Below are positions 1 through 11,729 of a stretch of 64,000 nt of DNA, one piece after another. This DNA comes from Sulfurisoma sediminicola (GTDB lineage Bacteria; Pseudomonadota; Gammaproteobacteria; Burkholderiales; Rhodocyclaceae). Within the stretch, counting starts at the first letter, position 1. Each line of letters begins with the position of its first letter. Position numbers and translations under genes: made by a program. Location: positions 310,001 through 374,000 of the forward strand of contig NZ_BHVV01000001.1 of NCBI RefSeq assembly GCF_003865015.1. Reading direction: 5' to 3'. Below the pieces are notes generated by a model. That model was not told the DNA's origin. It did not search any database and saw only the letters and a program-made list of their open reading frames with translations.

Positions 1-596
1 TCGTCCAGAAGCGTTCTCGCCTGGCCGAGCGCCAGCACGCGCCAGTACTGCTCGCACAGCGCTTCGAACTCGACGGCCAGCGCCAGAGACTGCTTCAAGT
101 CCCTGCCGAACACCACCATGCCGTGATGCGCCATCAGGCAGGCCGAGCGGCCTTCGAGCGCCTTCACCACCGCATCGGACAGCTCCTGCGTACCGAATGT
201 GGCGTAATCGGCGCAGCGGATGTCCGCGCCGCCGAAGCGCGCGATCATGTAGTGGAAGGGTGGAATCGCCTCGCCCCTGCAGGCCAGCGCGGTGGCAAAC
301 GGCGCATGGGTGTGGATGATCGCGCCGGCCTCGGGTCGCGCGGCGTAGATGTCGCGGTGGAAGCGCCATTCGCTGGAGGGCTTGCGCCGGCCCTCGGCGC
401 GGCCGCCATCGTAATCCGGGCCGACGAAGGCGATGTCCTCGGGCACGGATTCATCGTAGTCCATGCCGGTGGGCGTGACGAGGAACCCCTGACCGTGGCG
501 CACGCTGACATTGCCGGCCGTGCCGCGGTTGAGGCCCGCCCCGTTCATGGCGCGGGCCGTGGCGAGGACTGCCGCGCGCGGATCGGGGTCAGCCAT
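1..596 (-). CDS. class II aldolase/adducin family protein, probably a 5-(methylthio)ribulose-1-phosphate aldolase-like enzyme (3' end cut by window)
   Basis: About 198 codons are visible, reading off the left edge. The start is the ATG at 596. The zinc-binding pattern of class II aldolases is present: HTH at about residues 95-97, a second His in AHHGM near 158, and the catalytic-type Glu in KPSSEWRFH near 76. The gene lies 3' of mtnA on the same strand. In Rhodospirillum rubrum and some E. coli, an aldolase of this family (Ald2) follows MtnA in the DHAP shunt, which cleaves methylthioribulose-1-phosphate or the 5-deoxy analogue to DHAP and an aldehyde. The fuculose-phosphate-aldolase-like sequence fits that role better than the dehydratase MtnB. 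The family call is firm; the substrate is inferred from the neighbour. Confidence 0.8.
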   Translation of the reverse strand, partial: MADPDPRAAVLATARAMNGAGLNRGTAGNVSVRHGQGFLVTPTGMDYDESVPEDIAFVGPDYDGGRAEGRRKPSSEWRFHRDIYAARPEAGAIIHTHAPFATALACRGEAIPPFHYMIARFGGADIRCADYATFGTQELSDAVVKALEGRSACLMAHHGMVVFGRDLKQSLALAVEFEALCEQYWRVLALGQARTLLD

Positions 597-836
597 GCGA
601 GTTTTGGCGCTTCATTTCGGCCAGGGCGCGTTCGAGCGCAAACCTGTCGCCGACGTCTTTGCCGGGCACCGTGCGTTTGGTCTTGAGCAAGCCCTCGAGA
701 TCGACGGTCTTCACCGGCGTGCCATCGTCCGGAACGACGGTCTGTGCATGTCGCAACAAACTTTCGTAGCGTTCGCCGCAGGCATTGAACATCACATCGA
801 CGACGAACCGGCGCGGGAGGTTATGGCTTCAGGCAT
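589..836 (-). pseudogene. remnant of a nucleotidyltransferase-like gene (start and C-terminal part only)
   Basis: An ATG at 836 opens a frame of about 14 codons (beginning MPEAITS) that stops. A different frame then continues to the stop at 589-591 with VMFNACGERYESLL, then VKTVDLEGLLKTKRT and VGDRFALERALAEMK. The second stretch resembles the C-terminal end of small nucleotidyltransferase-fold proteins, which typically read LEGLLxTKQ...KDxADRxxLERAL. The catalytic N-terminal GS...D region is missing. I read this as an internal deletion with frameshift. Its stop overlaps the start of the aldolase gene. The assignment rests on remembered family patterns only. Confidence 0.4.
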
Positions 837-981
837 GTCGCCGCGCCAGGGCGATCTTCGCCATGCGCTTGGCCAGGGCATCGAGCAGAGCCTCATCGGC
901 TTCCTCGTGGAAACGGTAGAAGAAGACGCCCTTCGGGAATATGCCGGGCCGGCCCGCGCCAAAGGCTTGCTGCATGGGCAT
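829..981 (-). CDS. short ORF (50 aa), possible partner of the degraded nucleotidyltransferase gene
   Basis: The frame starts MPMQQAFGAG and contains GIFPKGVFFYRFHEEADEA, ending in a basic helix (ALAKRMAKIALARRHA). An in-frame TAA lies seven codons upstream of the ATG, so it cannot be longer. Its TGA overlaps the ATG of the remnant at 836, as expected for a translationally coupled pair. The PKGVxxYRxxEEA pattern recalls short proteins encoded just upstream of small nucleotidyltransferases, possibly toxin-antitoxin-like. It may be intact or may itself be a fragment; no function can be assigned. Confidence 0.35.
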   Translation of the reverse strand: MPMQQAFGAGRPGIFPKGVFFYRFHEEADEALLDALAKRMAKIALARRHA

Positions 982-1062
982 CGTTCCAGCGTGCGCCGCT
1001 TATCAGCTTCTCGGCCGATGCATCGAAGCTGATGTCATCCTGCACACGACTGCCGACGGTTC

Positions 1063-2067
1063 TCATGGCTTGATCGATCCAAGATTCGACGGGGCAATGA
1101 TACCGTGCTCGGTGATTATTCCGGAAACGAGGCTTGCCGGCGTGATGTCGAAGGCAGGATTGGCCACCACGGTGTCGCCGGCGCCGAGTTCCGCGGCAGC
1201 GCGCTCCTCGATCGGGATATGCGCGCCATCGAGGCAGGCGAAATCGATGGTCGAGACTGGCGCGGCGACGTAGAAGGGGACGCCATGCGCCCTTGCCGCC
1301 AGCGCCTTGAGGTAGGTGCCGACCTTGTTGGCCACGTCGCCGTCGGCGGCGATGCGGTCGGCGCCGACGATGACGCAATCGACCTTGCCCTGCATCAGCA
1401 GCAGGCCGGCGGCGTTGTCGGCGACGAGCGTGTGGGGCACGCCGGCCTGGAACAGTTCCCAGGCGGTGAGCAGGCCCTGGTTGCGCGGGCGGGTCTCGGA
1501 GACCCAGACATGCACGTCGAGGCCGGCATCCTGCGCGGCATAGATCGGCGCCAGCGCCGTGCCATGGGCCACGGTCGCGAGCCAGCCGGCGTTGCAGTGG
1601 GTCATCACATTGACTTGTCCCTTGCGCGCGGCAATCGCCTGCAGCAGCGGCAGGCCGTGGCGACCGATGGCGGCATTGGCCGCCTCGTCCTCGCGGGCTA
1701 TGGTGCGGGCTTCGTTCCAGGCGGCATCGCGCCGTGTCGCTGGCGCCGACTTTTGCAGAACGCGCCGCATGCGCGAGAGCGCCCAGTGCAGGTTGATGGC
1801 GGTGGGGCGCGTGGCGGCGAGCACGGACAGGGCCTGGTCCAGATCGGCGTCGGAAAAACCTGGCCTGCCCCCGATTGCGAGGGCGACGCCGTAGGCGGCC
1901 GTGGCGCCGATCAACGGCGCGCCGCGGACCTGCATGGAACGGATGGCGTGGGCGGCGTCGGCGAGGCCGCGCAGGACGACGAAGGCCGTCTCGCGCGGCA
2001 GCCGGGTCTGGTCGAGAATGACCACCGCATCGCCATCCTCCTGAATGGTGCGCAGCGGGTAGGTCAT
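1063..2067 (-). CDS. mtnA: S-methyl-5-thioribose-1-phosphate isomerase
   Basis: MtnA converts 5-methylthioribose-1-phosphate (or the 5-deoxyribose analogue) to the ribulose phosphate, recycling the methylthioadenosine left by SAM-dependent polyamine and radical reactions. The 334-aa protein is near the usual family length. It has the active-site cysteine in MTHCNAG (about C158) and the catalytic aspartate in VGADRIAADG (about D237), plus the RGAPLIG and NKVGTY elements. It starts at the ATG at 2067, ten bases after the secA stop, so it may be read through from secA. In many betaproteobacteria argJ follows secA; here mtnA occupies that place. Downstream lie a decayed locus and a class II aldolase, together suggesting a methylthioribose shunt. 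Confidence 0.95.
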   Translation of the reverse strand: MTYPLRTIQEDGDAVVILDQTRLPRETAFVVLRGLADAAHAIRSMQVRGAPLIGATAAYGVALAIGGRPGFSDADLDQALSVLAATRPTAINLHWALSRMRRVLQKSAPATRRDAAWNEARTIAREDEAANAAIGRHGLPLLQAIAARKGQVNVMTHCNAGWLATVAHGTALAPIYAAQDAGLDVHVWVSETRPRNQGLLTAWELFQAGVPHTLVADNAAGLLLMQGKVDCVIVGADRIAADGDVANKVGTYLKALAARAHGVPFYVAAPVSTIDFACLDGAHIPIEERAAAELGAGDTVVANPAFDITPASLVSGIITEHGIIAPSNLGSIKP

Positions 2068-2077
2068 ATCGCCCGGT

Positions 2078-4810
<2,733 letters not shown>

Positions 4811-4914
4811 GTGCTTGAAAGTCGTCCAGCGCCGAGGTCGGCGAAAGGGCTGATTCTAGCATGCAGGCCCCGGCCGGCCTTGATCCCGGCCAAGCCGGGA
4901 GCGGGGCCCGGCGG

Positions 4915-5853
4915 TCAGTGACGGTGGCCGTGACTATCCGCCGCCATCTGCAGGAAGCGGTTGGGGTTCTGCGCCGCACCCTTGATGCGCACCTCGAAAT
5001 GCAGGTGCGGGCCGGTCGAGCGGCCGGTATTGCCGACGTCGGCGATATGCTGACCGCGCTTGACGAAGGCGCCAGCCTGGACATGCAGCTTGGAGGCATG
5101 GGCGTAGCGGGTGATCAGGTCGCCGCCATGGTCGATATCGACGACGAGGCCATATTCCGGGTGGCGCTCGGCGGCAATCACCACCCCGGCGGCGGCAGCA
5201 GCGATGGGCGTGCCGACCTCCGCCGGAAAATCGACGCCTTCATGCAGGGCGCGCTGGCCGGTGAAGGGGTCGAGGCGCCAACCATAGGCCGAGGCGTTCC
5301 AGGTGCCGTCGACGGGCAGGGTCGTCGGCAGGCGCGCCTTGCGCACGCGCTCCTCGAACAGCCGGGCTTCGAGCAGGGTCAGTGTGTCGGTCCTGGCCTC
5401 GAGTTGGCGGGACAGGTTTTCCAGCGCCTGCTGCAACTCGTTGGCGGAAAGGTTCGAGGCCTCGACCAGCGGGCCGCCGCGGGCGTCGCGGTCGGCCGGT
5501 GCATTGCGCGCGTCCTGCAGCTTGACCCCTGAAACGTTGGCCAGGCGCTCGCCGAGGGAATCCAGCCGCAACATCTGGGCCTGCATCTGGCCGAGCTTGA
5601 CGGCCATGGCGTTGAGGTTTTCGCGCACGTAGTCGCGGCTCTTCTGCGTTTCCTCGGCCGAGACGACGCGGAACGCGTCCTGCAGGAAGGGCAGCCGCAA
5701 CTCGGCGGCGTGACGCACGGTTAGATAGGAGAAGATCGACGACAAGGCGATCACCGACGCGGCGAGCAGTCCACCGCCGAAGACGACGTGACGCCAGGTC
5801 AGGGTCAGCGTCTTGGCCGTTGCCATTCGATTGGAGACGAGAATAATATGCAC
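4915..5853 (-). CDS. M23 family zinc metallopeptidase, membrane-anchored with coiled coil
   Basis: Predicted 312-aa envelope peptidoglycan endopeptidase. An N-terminal membrane helix (about residues 23-45) is followed by a periplasmic coiled-coil region and a C-terminal LytM/M23 domain. The zinc ligands are intact: HEGVDF and HLHFEV. I chose the GTG at 5853, giving MHIILVSNRM, because GGGAG lies six bases upstream and the same opening is familiar in relatives. An ATG at 5826 is the alternative. The gene is divergent from the DUF721 gene at 5881, 27 bases away. Unlike the EnvC protein at 52686 it should be catalytically active. Its exact bond specificity is unknown. Confidence 0.9.
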   Translation of the reverse strand: MHIILVSNRMATAKTLTLTWRHVVFGGGLLAASVIALSSIFSYLTVRHAAELRLPFLQDAFRVVSAEETQKSRDYVRENLNAMAVKLGQMQAQMLRLDSLGERLANVSGVKLQDARNAPADRDARGGPLVEASNLSANELQQALENLSRQLEARTDTLTLLEARLFEERVRKARLPTTLPVDGTWNASAYGWRLDPFTGQRALHEGVDFPAEVGTPIAAAAAGVVIAAERHPEYGLVVDIDHGGDLITRYAHASKLHVQAGAFVKRGQHIADVGNTGRSTGPHLHFEVRIKGAAQNPNRFLQMAADSHGHRH

Positions 5854-5880
5854 GCTCTGCTCCCTTAGAGGTCCTGATTC

Positions 5881-6324
5881 ATGCGGCCGCGCCGCAACGT
5901 CCGTTCTCTTGAAGACTGCCTGCTTGCCGATGCCGGCATGGCGCGACTGTCCTCGCATGCTTCCCGACTGGCGCGGCTGCAGGCGATCCTTGCGGCCAAT
6001 CTGCCAGCCAATCTCGCCCGCAGTGCCCGCGTGGCGAATCTCAAATCGGGGAAGCTCGTTATCCACGCCGATAACGGCGCGGTGGCGGCTAAGCTGAGGC
6101 AGATGGCGCCCCGGCTCGCCGACCTTGTTCGTTTCGAAGCGGCGGAGGTTAATGGAATAGAAATCCGCGTGCAAGGCCGCGGCGGAAATCCGGCCCTGCC
6201 CCGCCGGCAAAGCCCCGCTGGAATTGGAGATACAGCGAAGCGTGGACTTACATCTCTGGAGAAGCGCTTGCCTGAAGGGTCTCGCCTGAGGCTCGCCCTG
6301 ACCAAGCTGGTCGAGCGCGGCTAG
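5881..6324 (+). CDS. DUF721 / DciA-like protein
   Basis: 147 aa. The N-terminal two-thirds matches the pattern of DUF721 proteins: a helical start, then a sheet with LxxGxLxIxADNxAxAxxLRQ. Members include DciA, the ancestral loader of replicative helicase DnaB; many bacteria without DnaC use it. A variable basic tail follows. It is the only plus-strand gene between secA and ffh, placed between the M23 peptidase and a small membrane gene near secA, its usual betaproteobacterial position. GAGG lies just upstream of the ATG. The helicase-loader role is inferred from the family. Confidence 0.75.
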   Translation: MRPRRNVRSLEDCLLADAGMARLSSHASRLARLQAILAANLPANLARSARVANLKSGKLVIHADNGAVAAKLRQMAPRLADLVRFEAAEVNGIEIRVQGRGGNPALPRRQSPAGIGDTAKRGLTSLEKRLPEGSRLRLALTKLVERG

Positions 6325-6342
6325 GCGCAACCCCTTTCCTTT

Positions 6343-6525
6343 CTAGAGAACGATCACCCGCTCGAGGAACATCAGGGCCAAGACGATCAGGGCGAAGATC
6401 AGGGCGTACTTGGCCAGCCGCCCGGCTAGACGCAGATAGCGCTTGTCCCCGCTGATCAGGTAGCTGACGATGCCGGCGCCGATGGCGATAGCCACCAGCA
6501 CGCCGACAATGCGCAGTAGAAGCAT
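6343..6525 (-). CDS. small two-helix membrane protein of unknown function (60 aa)
   Basis: The protein has two hydrophobic stretches, about residues 3-25 and 40-58, around a short positively charged loop (SGDKRYLRLAGR). It lies 24 bases after lpxC on the same strand and is probably co-transcribed with it. Comparable small membrane proteins occur at this site in related bacteria. No function can be assigned from sequence. It ends convergently 18 bases from the DUF721 gene. Confidence 0.65.
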   Translation of the reverse strand: MLLLRIVGVLVAIAIGAGIVSYLISGDKRYLRLAGRLAKYALIFALIVLALMFLERVIVL

Positions 6526-6549
6526 CAGGGACTCGCCGGGCCTCGAGCC

Positions 6550-7470
6550 TCAGGCGGCCTGCAGCACAGGGTAGAGATGGGCGATGCCAGGAGGTGCCCT
6601 GTCGGCATCCTCGAAGCTCACCAGTTCCCAGGCGGCGGCATCGGCCAGCAGGGCGCGCAGCAACTGGTTGTTGAGCGCGTGGCCGGATTTGTGGGCGGAG
6701 AACGCGGCCAGCAGGGGGTGGCCCGCCAGATAGAGGTCGCCGATCGCGTCGAGTACCTTGTGGCGCACGAACTCGTCGGGCAGCCGCAGGCCCTCGGCGT
6801 TGAGGACGCGGTACTCGTCCATCACGATGGCGTTGTCGAGGCTGCCGCCGAGCGCGAGGCCCTGGGCGCGCAGCGCCTCGACGTCCTGGGTGAAGCCGAA
6901 GGTACGGGCGCGGGCGATGTCGCGGACGTAGGAATCGTCGGCGAAATCGACCTCGACGCGAGTACCGGTCTGGTCGACCGCCGGGTGGTTGAAGACGATC
7001 GAGAAGGCGAGTTTGAAACCGTCGTAGGGTTCGAGCCGCGCCCATTTGTCGCCATCCTTCACCTCGACGGCCTTCTTGACGCGGAGGAAGCGCTTGGGCG
7101 CGTTCTGTTCCTCGATCCCGGCGGACTGCAGCAGGAAAACGAAAGGTCCCGCCGAGCCGTCCATTATCGGCAGTTCCGGCGCATCGACATCAATGTAGAC
7201 ATTGTCGACGCCCAAGCCGGCCAGCGCCGACATCAGGTGCTCGACGGTGCCGAGCCGGACGCCGTCCTTCTCGAGCACGGAGGCCATGCGCGTATCGCCG
7301 ACGCCGTAGGGGTCGGCGCGCAGGTCGACGGGCGGATCGAGATCGACGCGGCGAAAGACGATGCCGGTGTTCGGCTGGGCCGGGCGCAGCGTCAGGCGCA
7401 CCTTGATGCCGGAATGCAGCCCGACGCCGGTGGCGTTGATGACGGATTTGAGGGTGCGCTGGCGCAGCAT
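6550..7470 (-). CDS. lpxC: UDP-3-O-acyl-N-acetylglucosamine deacetylase
   Basis: LpxC is the zinc enzyme of the committed step of lipid A synthesis, so this organism makes lipopolysaccharide. The 306-aa length is typical. The zinc ligands are in VEHLMSAL (H78) and [15 protein letters not shown], and the catalytic His is in HKSGHALNN. It is the last enzyme gene of the division cluster, separated from ftsZ by 120 bases that hold a strong hairpin (7532-7572). It may therefore have its own promoter or depend on read-through. Confidence 0.98.
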   Translation of the reverse strand: MLRQRTLKSVINATGVGLHSGIKVRLTLRPAQPNTGIVFRRVDLDPPVDLRADPYGVGDTRMASVLEKDGVRLGTVEHLMSALAGLGVDNVYIDVDAPELPIMDGSAGPFVFLLQSAGIEEQNAPKRFLRVKKAVEVKDGDKWARLEPYDGFKLAFSIVFNHPAVDQTGTRVEVDFADDSYVRDIARARTFGFTQDVEALRAQGLALGGSLDNAIVMDEYRVLNAEGLRLPDEFVRHKVLDAIGDLYLAGHPLLAAFSAHKSGHALNNQLLRALLADAAAWELVSFEDADRAPPGIAHLYPVLQAA

Positions 7471-7531
7471 GTCTCTGGGGCTAGGTTTATGGCAAGCGAA
7501 TGTTGCAGGGCCGCAAGTTTATCACGGCGGC

Positions 7532-7572
7532 AGGAAGGCTCCGGCGAGGCGAGGTGCCGGAGCCTTCCTCCT
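7532..7572 (-). terminator. strong hairpin between ftsZ and lpxC
   Basis: A perfect 14-bp stem (AGGAAGGCTCCGGC and its complement) encloses a 10-base loop, just after the ftsZ stop. There is no long T-run, so it may only attenuate transcription into lpxC or protect the 3' end. Confidence 0.6.
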
Positions 7573-7590
7573 GCGCGCGGCCAAACAGAC

Positions 7591-8754
7591 CTAATCGGCC
7601 TGTTTGCGCAGGAAGGCCGGGATGTCGTACTTGTCCACACCGCTGGCCGTCATCGAATCGACCATGGCGCTGCGGCCGGCGCGACCGGAACTGAAGACAC
7701 CGCTGAAATCGAGCGCACCGGGCGCGACCGCCGTTTCGGTGAGCAGCGGCATGTTGTCCGTGCCCGTGCGCAGGATTTCGGCCGGGACCAGGGTCGGGCG
7801 CGCCGCCTTGGCCCTGGCGGTGCCGAGGCCGGTGGCGACGACGGTGACGCGTACCCGGTCCTCCATCCCGTCGTCGTAGGCCAGACCGCAGATCACGGTC
7901 GCCTCGGGCGAGGTGTATTGGCGGATGGTGCTCATCACCTCCTTGTACTCCTTCATGGTCACCTGGCGGCTGGCGGTGACGTTGACCAGCACGCCGCGGG
8001 CGCCGGACAGCTCGATGCCCTCGAGCAGCGGGCTGGCGGCCGCGTTCTCGGCGGCGATGCGGGCGCGATCGACGCCGACGGCCTCGCCCGAGCCCATCAT
8101 CGCCTTGCCCATCTCGCCCATCACCGTGCGCACGTCCTGGAAATCGACGTTGATGTGGCCATTGACGTTGATGATCTCGGCGATGCCGCCGACCGCGTTC
8201 TTCAGCACGTTGTCGGCTGCCCTGAAGGCGTCGGACATCGAGACGTCCTCGCCCAGCACCTCCATCAGCTTCTCGTTGAGCACCACGATCAGCGAGTCGA
8301 CCGAGGCCTCGAGCTCCTTGAGGCCGGCATCGGCGAGGCTCATGCGCCTGCCCTCGTATTCGAAGGGCTTGGTCACCACGGCGACGGTGAGGATGCCGAG
8401 CTCACGCGCGACCTCGGCAACGATCGGCGCGGCGCCGGTGCCAGTACCACCGCCCATGCCGGCGGTGATGAAGGCCATGTGCGCGCCGGCGAGCGCCTCG
8501 GCGATCTGCTCGCGCACCCCCAGTGCGTGCTCGCGGCCGACCTCCGGCTTGCCGCCGGCGCCGAGGCCCGGTCCGAGCTGGAGCTTGACCCCGGCGCTCA
8601 TGTGCTTGAGCGCCTGGGCGTCGGTATTGGCGCAGATGAACTCCACGCCCTGCACGCCTTCGCGGATCATGTGCTCGACGGCATTGCCACCCGCGCCGCC
8701 GACTCCGATGACCTTGATGATGGTCGTAGGTTCCGGTTCAACAAATTCAAACAT
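7591..8754 (-). CDS. ftsZ: cell division GTPase FtsZ
   Basis: FtsZ is the tubulin-like GTPase that forms the cytokinetic ring. The 387-aa protein has the GTP-binding signature GGGTGTG at about residues 101-107 and the T7-loop catalytic region. It ends in the conserved C-terminal peptide DKYDIPAFLRKQ, which binds FtsA and ZipA. A good GGAGG precedes the ATG at 8754. It follows ftsA with a 30-base gap and is the last division gene before a hairpin. The nucleoid-occlusion factor SlmA, encoded at 38305, would act on this protein. Confidence 0.99.
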   Translation of the reverse strand: MFEFVEPEPTTIIKVIGVGGAGGNAVEHMIREGVQGVEFICANTDAQALKHMSAGVKLQLGPGLGAGGKPEVGREHALGVREQIAEALAGAHMAFITAGMGGGTGTGAAPIVAEVARELGILTVAVVTKPFEYEGRRMSLADAGLKELEASVDSLIVVLNEKLMEVLGEDVSMSDAFRAADNVLKNAVGGIAEIINVNGHINVDFQDVRTVMGEMGKAMMGSGEAVGVDRARIAAENAAASPLLEGIELSGARGVLVNVTASRQVTMKEYKEVMSTIRQYTSPEATVICGLAYDDGMEDRVRVTVVATGLGTARAKAARPTLVPAEILRTGTDNMPLLTETAVAPGALDFSGVFSSGRAGRSAMVDSMTASGVDKYDIPAFLRKQAD

Positions 8755-8784
8755 GCTCGCCTCCTTGTTGTTGCTGCTGCAAGA

Positions 8785-10017
8785 TCAAAAATTCTTCACA
8801 AACCAGGAACGCATGCGTTCCAGCACCTGCTTGAAATTCTTCGGGCTCTGCACCTTGAGGCCCCGCTGCTTCTGCGTCAGACCCTCCAGCAACAGCCCCA
8901 TCGCCGTGGCGTAGCGCGGCCCCTTGACGAAGTCGCGCAGGTTGCCGTCGTAGTGCGGTACGCCGAGCTTCACCGTGTTGTGGAACATCTCCTCGCCAAG
9001 CTCGATCATCCCGGGCATCTGCGCCGAGCCGCCGGTGAGGACGACGCCCGCGCGCAACAACCGCTCGAGGCCGCTGCGCGCCAGTTCCTCCTGCACCTTG
9101 ACAAAGATTTCCTCGATGCGCGGCTGGATGAAGCCGGCCAGTGCCTGGCGCGAGAGGTGGGTTGCCGGACGGTCGCCGACGCCGGGCACCTCGATCATCT
9201 GGTCCGGGTCGGCGATCTGCTGCAGCGCCACGCCCCACTTTTCCTTGATCTCCTCGGCGTCCGGCGTCGAGGTGCGCAGGGCGATGCCGATGTCGGCCGT
9301 GATCTGATCGCCGGCGATCGGAATCACCGCCGTGTGGCGAATGGCCCCCTGGGAGAAGATGGCGATGTCGGTGGTGCCGCCGCCGATGTCGACCAGGCAG
9401 ACGCCGACATCGCGCTCGTCCTCGGTCAGCACGGCGTGGCCGGAGGCCAGCGGCTGCAGCACCAGGTCGACGACTTCGAGGCCGCAGCGATGCACGCACT
9501 TGACGATGTTCTGCACGGCGGTGACGGCACCGGTGACGATGTGCACCTTGACATCGAGGCGCTTGGCGTCCATGCCGATCGGCTCCCGCACGCCGTCCTG
9601 GCCATCGACGATGAACTCCTGCACCAGGGTGTGGAGGATCTGGTCGTCGGCCGAAATCGGCGTGGCGTTGGCGGCCTCGATGGCGCGCTCGACGTCGAAC
9701 TGCGTAACCTCCTTGTCGCGCACCACGGCCATGCCGCTCGAGTCCTTGCTCTTTATGTGGCTGCCGGCGATTCCGGTATAGACCTCCCTGACCTTGCAGC
9801 CGGCCATCAGTTCGACTTCTTCGACGGCACGCGAGATGGCGTTGACCGTCTCCTCGATGTTCACCACCACGCCTCGGCGCAGGCCGCGCGACTGCTGGCT
9901 GCCGAGACCGAGGATGACCAGTTGGCCCTCGGCATTGACTTCGGCGACGATGGCGACGATCTTCGACGTGCCGATGTCGAGGCCGACGATGAGGTCGCGC
10001 TTGGCTTCCTTGCTCAT
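8785..10017 (-). CDS. ftsA: cell division protein FtsA
   Basis: FtsA is the actin-like ATPase that tethers FtsZ to the inner membrane. The 410-aa protein starts at the ATG at 10017 (MSKEAKRDL); longer in-frame starts run into ftsQ. It has the phosphate-1 motif GLDIGTSKI, the phosphate-2 region DIGGGTTDI and the adenosine motif TGGSAQMPG. It ends in an amphipathic membrane-targeting helix (RMRSWFVKNF). It sits 10 bases after ftsQ and 30 before ftsZ. Confidence 0.98.
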   Translation of the reverse strand: MSKEAKRDLIVGLDIGTSKIVAIVAEVNAEGQLVILGLGSQQSRGLRRGVVVNIEETVNAISRAVEEVELMAGCKVREVYTGIAGSHIKSKDSSGMAVVRDKEVTQFDVERAIEAANATPISADDQILHTLVQEFIVDGQDGVREPIGMDAKRLDVKVHIVTGAVTAVQNIVKCVHRCGLEVVDLVLQPLASGHAVLTEDERDVGVCLVDIGGGTTDIAIFSQGAIRHTAVIPIAGDQITADIGIALRTSTPDAEEIKEKWGVALQQIADPDQMIEVPGVGDRPATHLSRQALAGFIQPRIEEIFVKVQEELARSGLERLLRAGVVLTGGSAQMPGMIELGEEMFHNTVKLGVPHYDGNLRDFVKGPRYATAMGLLLEGLTQKQRGLKVQSPKNFKQVLERMRSWFVKNF

Positions 10018-10027
10018 TGTTGCTTTC

Positions 10028-10813
10028 TCATGAGGCGCTCTTTCTGTCCGGCTGACCCAGGCGCAGGGCGAAGCCGTTGGGGTAGCGCACGTCGACGGCG
10101 GCGATCGGGGCGTGGACCTTCTCGCGGGCGGCGACATAGTGATCGGTGAGTCGGGTCAGGCGTTCCACCAGCGGTTGCTTCGGCTGGTCGCGGCCAAGGT
10201 CGACCAGCACACCGTCGTCGAGCCGGACCTGCCAGGCTTCGCGCGCGGTCAGCGTCAGTGCCACGGTCTTGCGCTGGATCTTCGCCAGGTGCGAGTCGAA
10301 CTCGTGGTAGCGCGCGAGCATCGCCGCGGACGAGCCTTCGGGCCCGCTGAATGCCGGCAGCTCGTCGCCGGCACTGGCAGCGAAGACCTCGCCATGCGTA
10401 TTGACAAGTCGCTGCTCGCCGTCGGCAGGCGACCAGCGGGCGACGGCGACGTGCTCCTCCAGTGCCAGCTCCAGCGCATCCGGCCACTGCCGCCGCAGGG
10501 AGGCGGAGCGGACCCAGGGCAACTTCTCGAAGGTCAGCCGTGCGTCGTCGAGATTGACGGCGAAAAGATTTCCCGACAACGCGGTCCGTGCGGCATGCTC
10601 GATCTGGGCACGGCTGACCCGTTCCACGGTACCGACCACCACCAGTTCGCGCAGCGGATAAATCGGCAGGCGCTTGACGGCGGACATCGCCGCCCAGGCC
10701 AGCCCGGCGACGGCGACGGCGATCAGCAGGTCGGCGGCAAGATCCAGCCACTGCGGCTGATTCCAGAAGCCCTCACCGCCCTGCGTCCGGCGATTGCGCT
10801 CGACCCTAGCCAC
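10028..10813 (-). CDS. ftsQ: cell division protein FtsQ
   Basis: FtsQ is a bitopic divisome protein linking FtsL/FtsB to later components. The 261-aa protein has a short cytoplasmic tail, one membrane helix at about residues 26-44, a POTRA domain ([18 protein letters not shown]) and a beta domain. The start is a GTG at 10813. It overlaps the ddlB stop by eight bases, the usual dcw arrangement. Confidence 0.95.
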   Translation of the reverse strand: MARVERNRRTQGGEGFWNQPQWLDLAADLLIAVAVAGLAWAAMSAVKRLPIYPLRELVVVGTVERVSRAQIEHAARTALSGNLFAVNLDDARLTFEKLPWVRSASLRRQWPDALELALEEHVAVARWSPADGEQRLVNTHGEVFAASAGDELPAFSGPEGSSAAMLARYHEFDSHLAKIQRKTVALTLTAREAWQVRLDDGVLVDLGRDQPKQPLVERLTRLTDHYVAAREKVHAPIAAVDVRYPNGFALRLGQPDRKSAS

Positions 10814-11729
10814 AGCGCGCCTCCGCCAGGATGCGCACCACCAGATCCTCGAAGCCGATGCCGGCCGCGCGCGCTGCCATCGGTACCAGCGAATGGTCGG
10901 TCATGCCGGGCGCGCTGTTGACCTCGAGGCACCACGGCTTGCCTTCATGATCGAGCATGATGTCCACGCGACCCCAGCCGCGGCCGCCGAGGACGTCGAA
11001 GGCGCGAAGCGCCAGCGCCTGCATCGCGCTTTCCCGCTCCGCCGTCAGTCCGCTGGGAATCTGGTACTGCGTGTCGTCGCGATCGTACTTGGCCTCGTAG
11101 TCGTAGAACTCGGTCGCCGGCACGATGCGGATCACGGGCAGGGCCTGGCCGGCCAGAATGCCCACGGTGTATTCGCCGGCATCGACGAAACGTTCGGCCA
11201 GCACCAACTTGTCGTACTTCGCCGCCAGTTCCGAGGCCGCGCGCAGGCCGCCGGCCTCCTTGACCTTGCTGATGCCGATGCTCGAACCCTCGCAGGCCGG
11301 CTTGACGAACAGCGGCAGGCCGAGCTGCCGCTCGATAGCGGCGAAATCCGACGCGGCATCGACGACCACGAATTCGGGCACCGGGATGCCGGCCGCGCGC
11401 CAGGCCAGCTTGCTGCGCCACTTGTCCATCGCCAGCGCCGAGGCGAGGACGCCGCTGCCCGTGTAGGGAATTTTCATCAATTCCAGCGCACCCTGCAGGC
11501 AGCCGTCCTCGCCGCCGCGACCATGCAGGGCGATGAAGACGCGGTCGAATTTCTCGTCCTTGAGCGCGGCCAGCGGCATCGTCGCCGGATCGAAGGCATG
11601 GGCGTCGACGCCGGCGCGCTTGAGCGCCGCCAGCACCGCGGCGCCGCTCTTGAGCGAGACGGGGCGCTCGGCGGACTCGCCGCCGAGCATCACCGCCACC
11701 TTGCCAAAGTTGGCCCCCCCGCCACTCAT
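10806..11729 (-). CDS. ddlB: D-alanine--D-alanine ligase
   Basis: Ddl makes the D-Ala-D-Ala dipeptide used by MurF. The 307-aa length is typical. It shows the ATP-grasp fold: [11 protein letters not shown] at the N-terminus, LHGRGGEDG, the [11 protein letters not shown] loop near residues 140-150 and the metal-binding [10 protein letters not shown] near the C-terminus. The ATG at 11729 overlaps the murB stop (ATGA). A GC-rich hairpin repeat lies just upstream, inside the end of murB. Confidence 0.98.
   Translation of the reverse strand: MSGGGANFGKVAVMLGGESAERPVSLKSGAAVLAALKRAGVDAHAFDPATMPLAALKDEKFDRVFIALHGRGGEDGCLQGALELMKIPYTGSGVLASALAMDKWRSKLAWRAAGIPVPEFVVVDAASDFAAIERQLGLPLFVKPACEGSSIGISKVKEAGGLRAASELAAKYDKLVLAERFVDAGEYTVGILAGQALPVIRIVPATEFYDYEAKYDRDDTQYQIPSGLTAERESAMQALALRAFDVLGGRGWGRVDIMLDHEGKPWCLEVNSAPGMTDHSLVPMAARAAGIGFEDLVVRILAEARCG

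Noticed and set aside
1-596. Methylthioribulose-1-phosphate dehydratase (MtnB) as the identity of the first gene
   Set aside because: The HTHAPFA and GGADIRCADYATFGT sequence is closer to fuculose-phosphate-aldolase/Ald2 proteins than to MtnB, although the gene position beside mtnA would allow it.
123-686. A 187-codon plus-strand ORF opposite the aldolase
   Set aside because: The minus-strand aldolase has complete catalytic motifs over the same bases, so the plus-strand frame is an antisense shadow.
6577-10149. A 1190-codon open frame on the plus strand opposite lpxC, ftsZ and ftsA
   Set aside because: It spans several real minus-strand genes and their gaps, and its composition is that of an antisense shadow.
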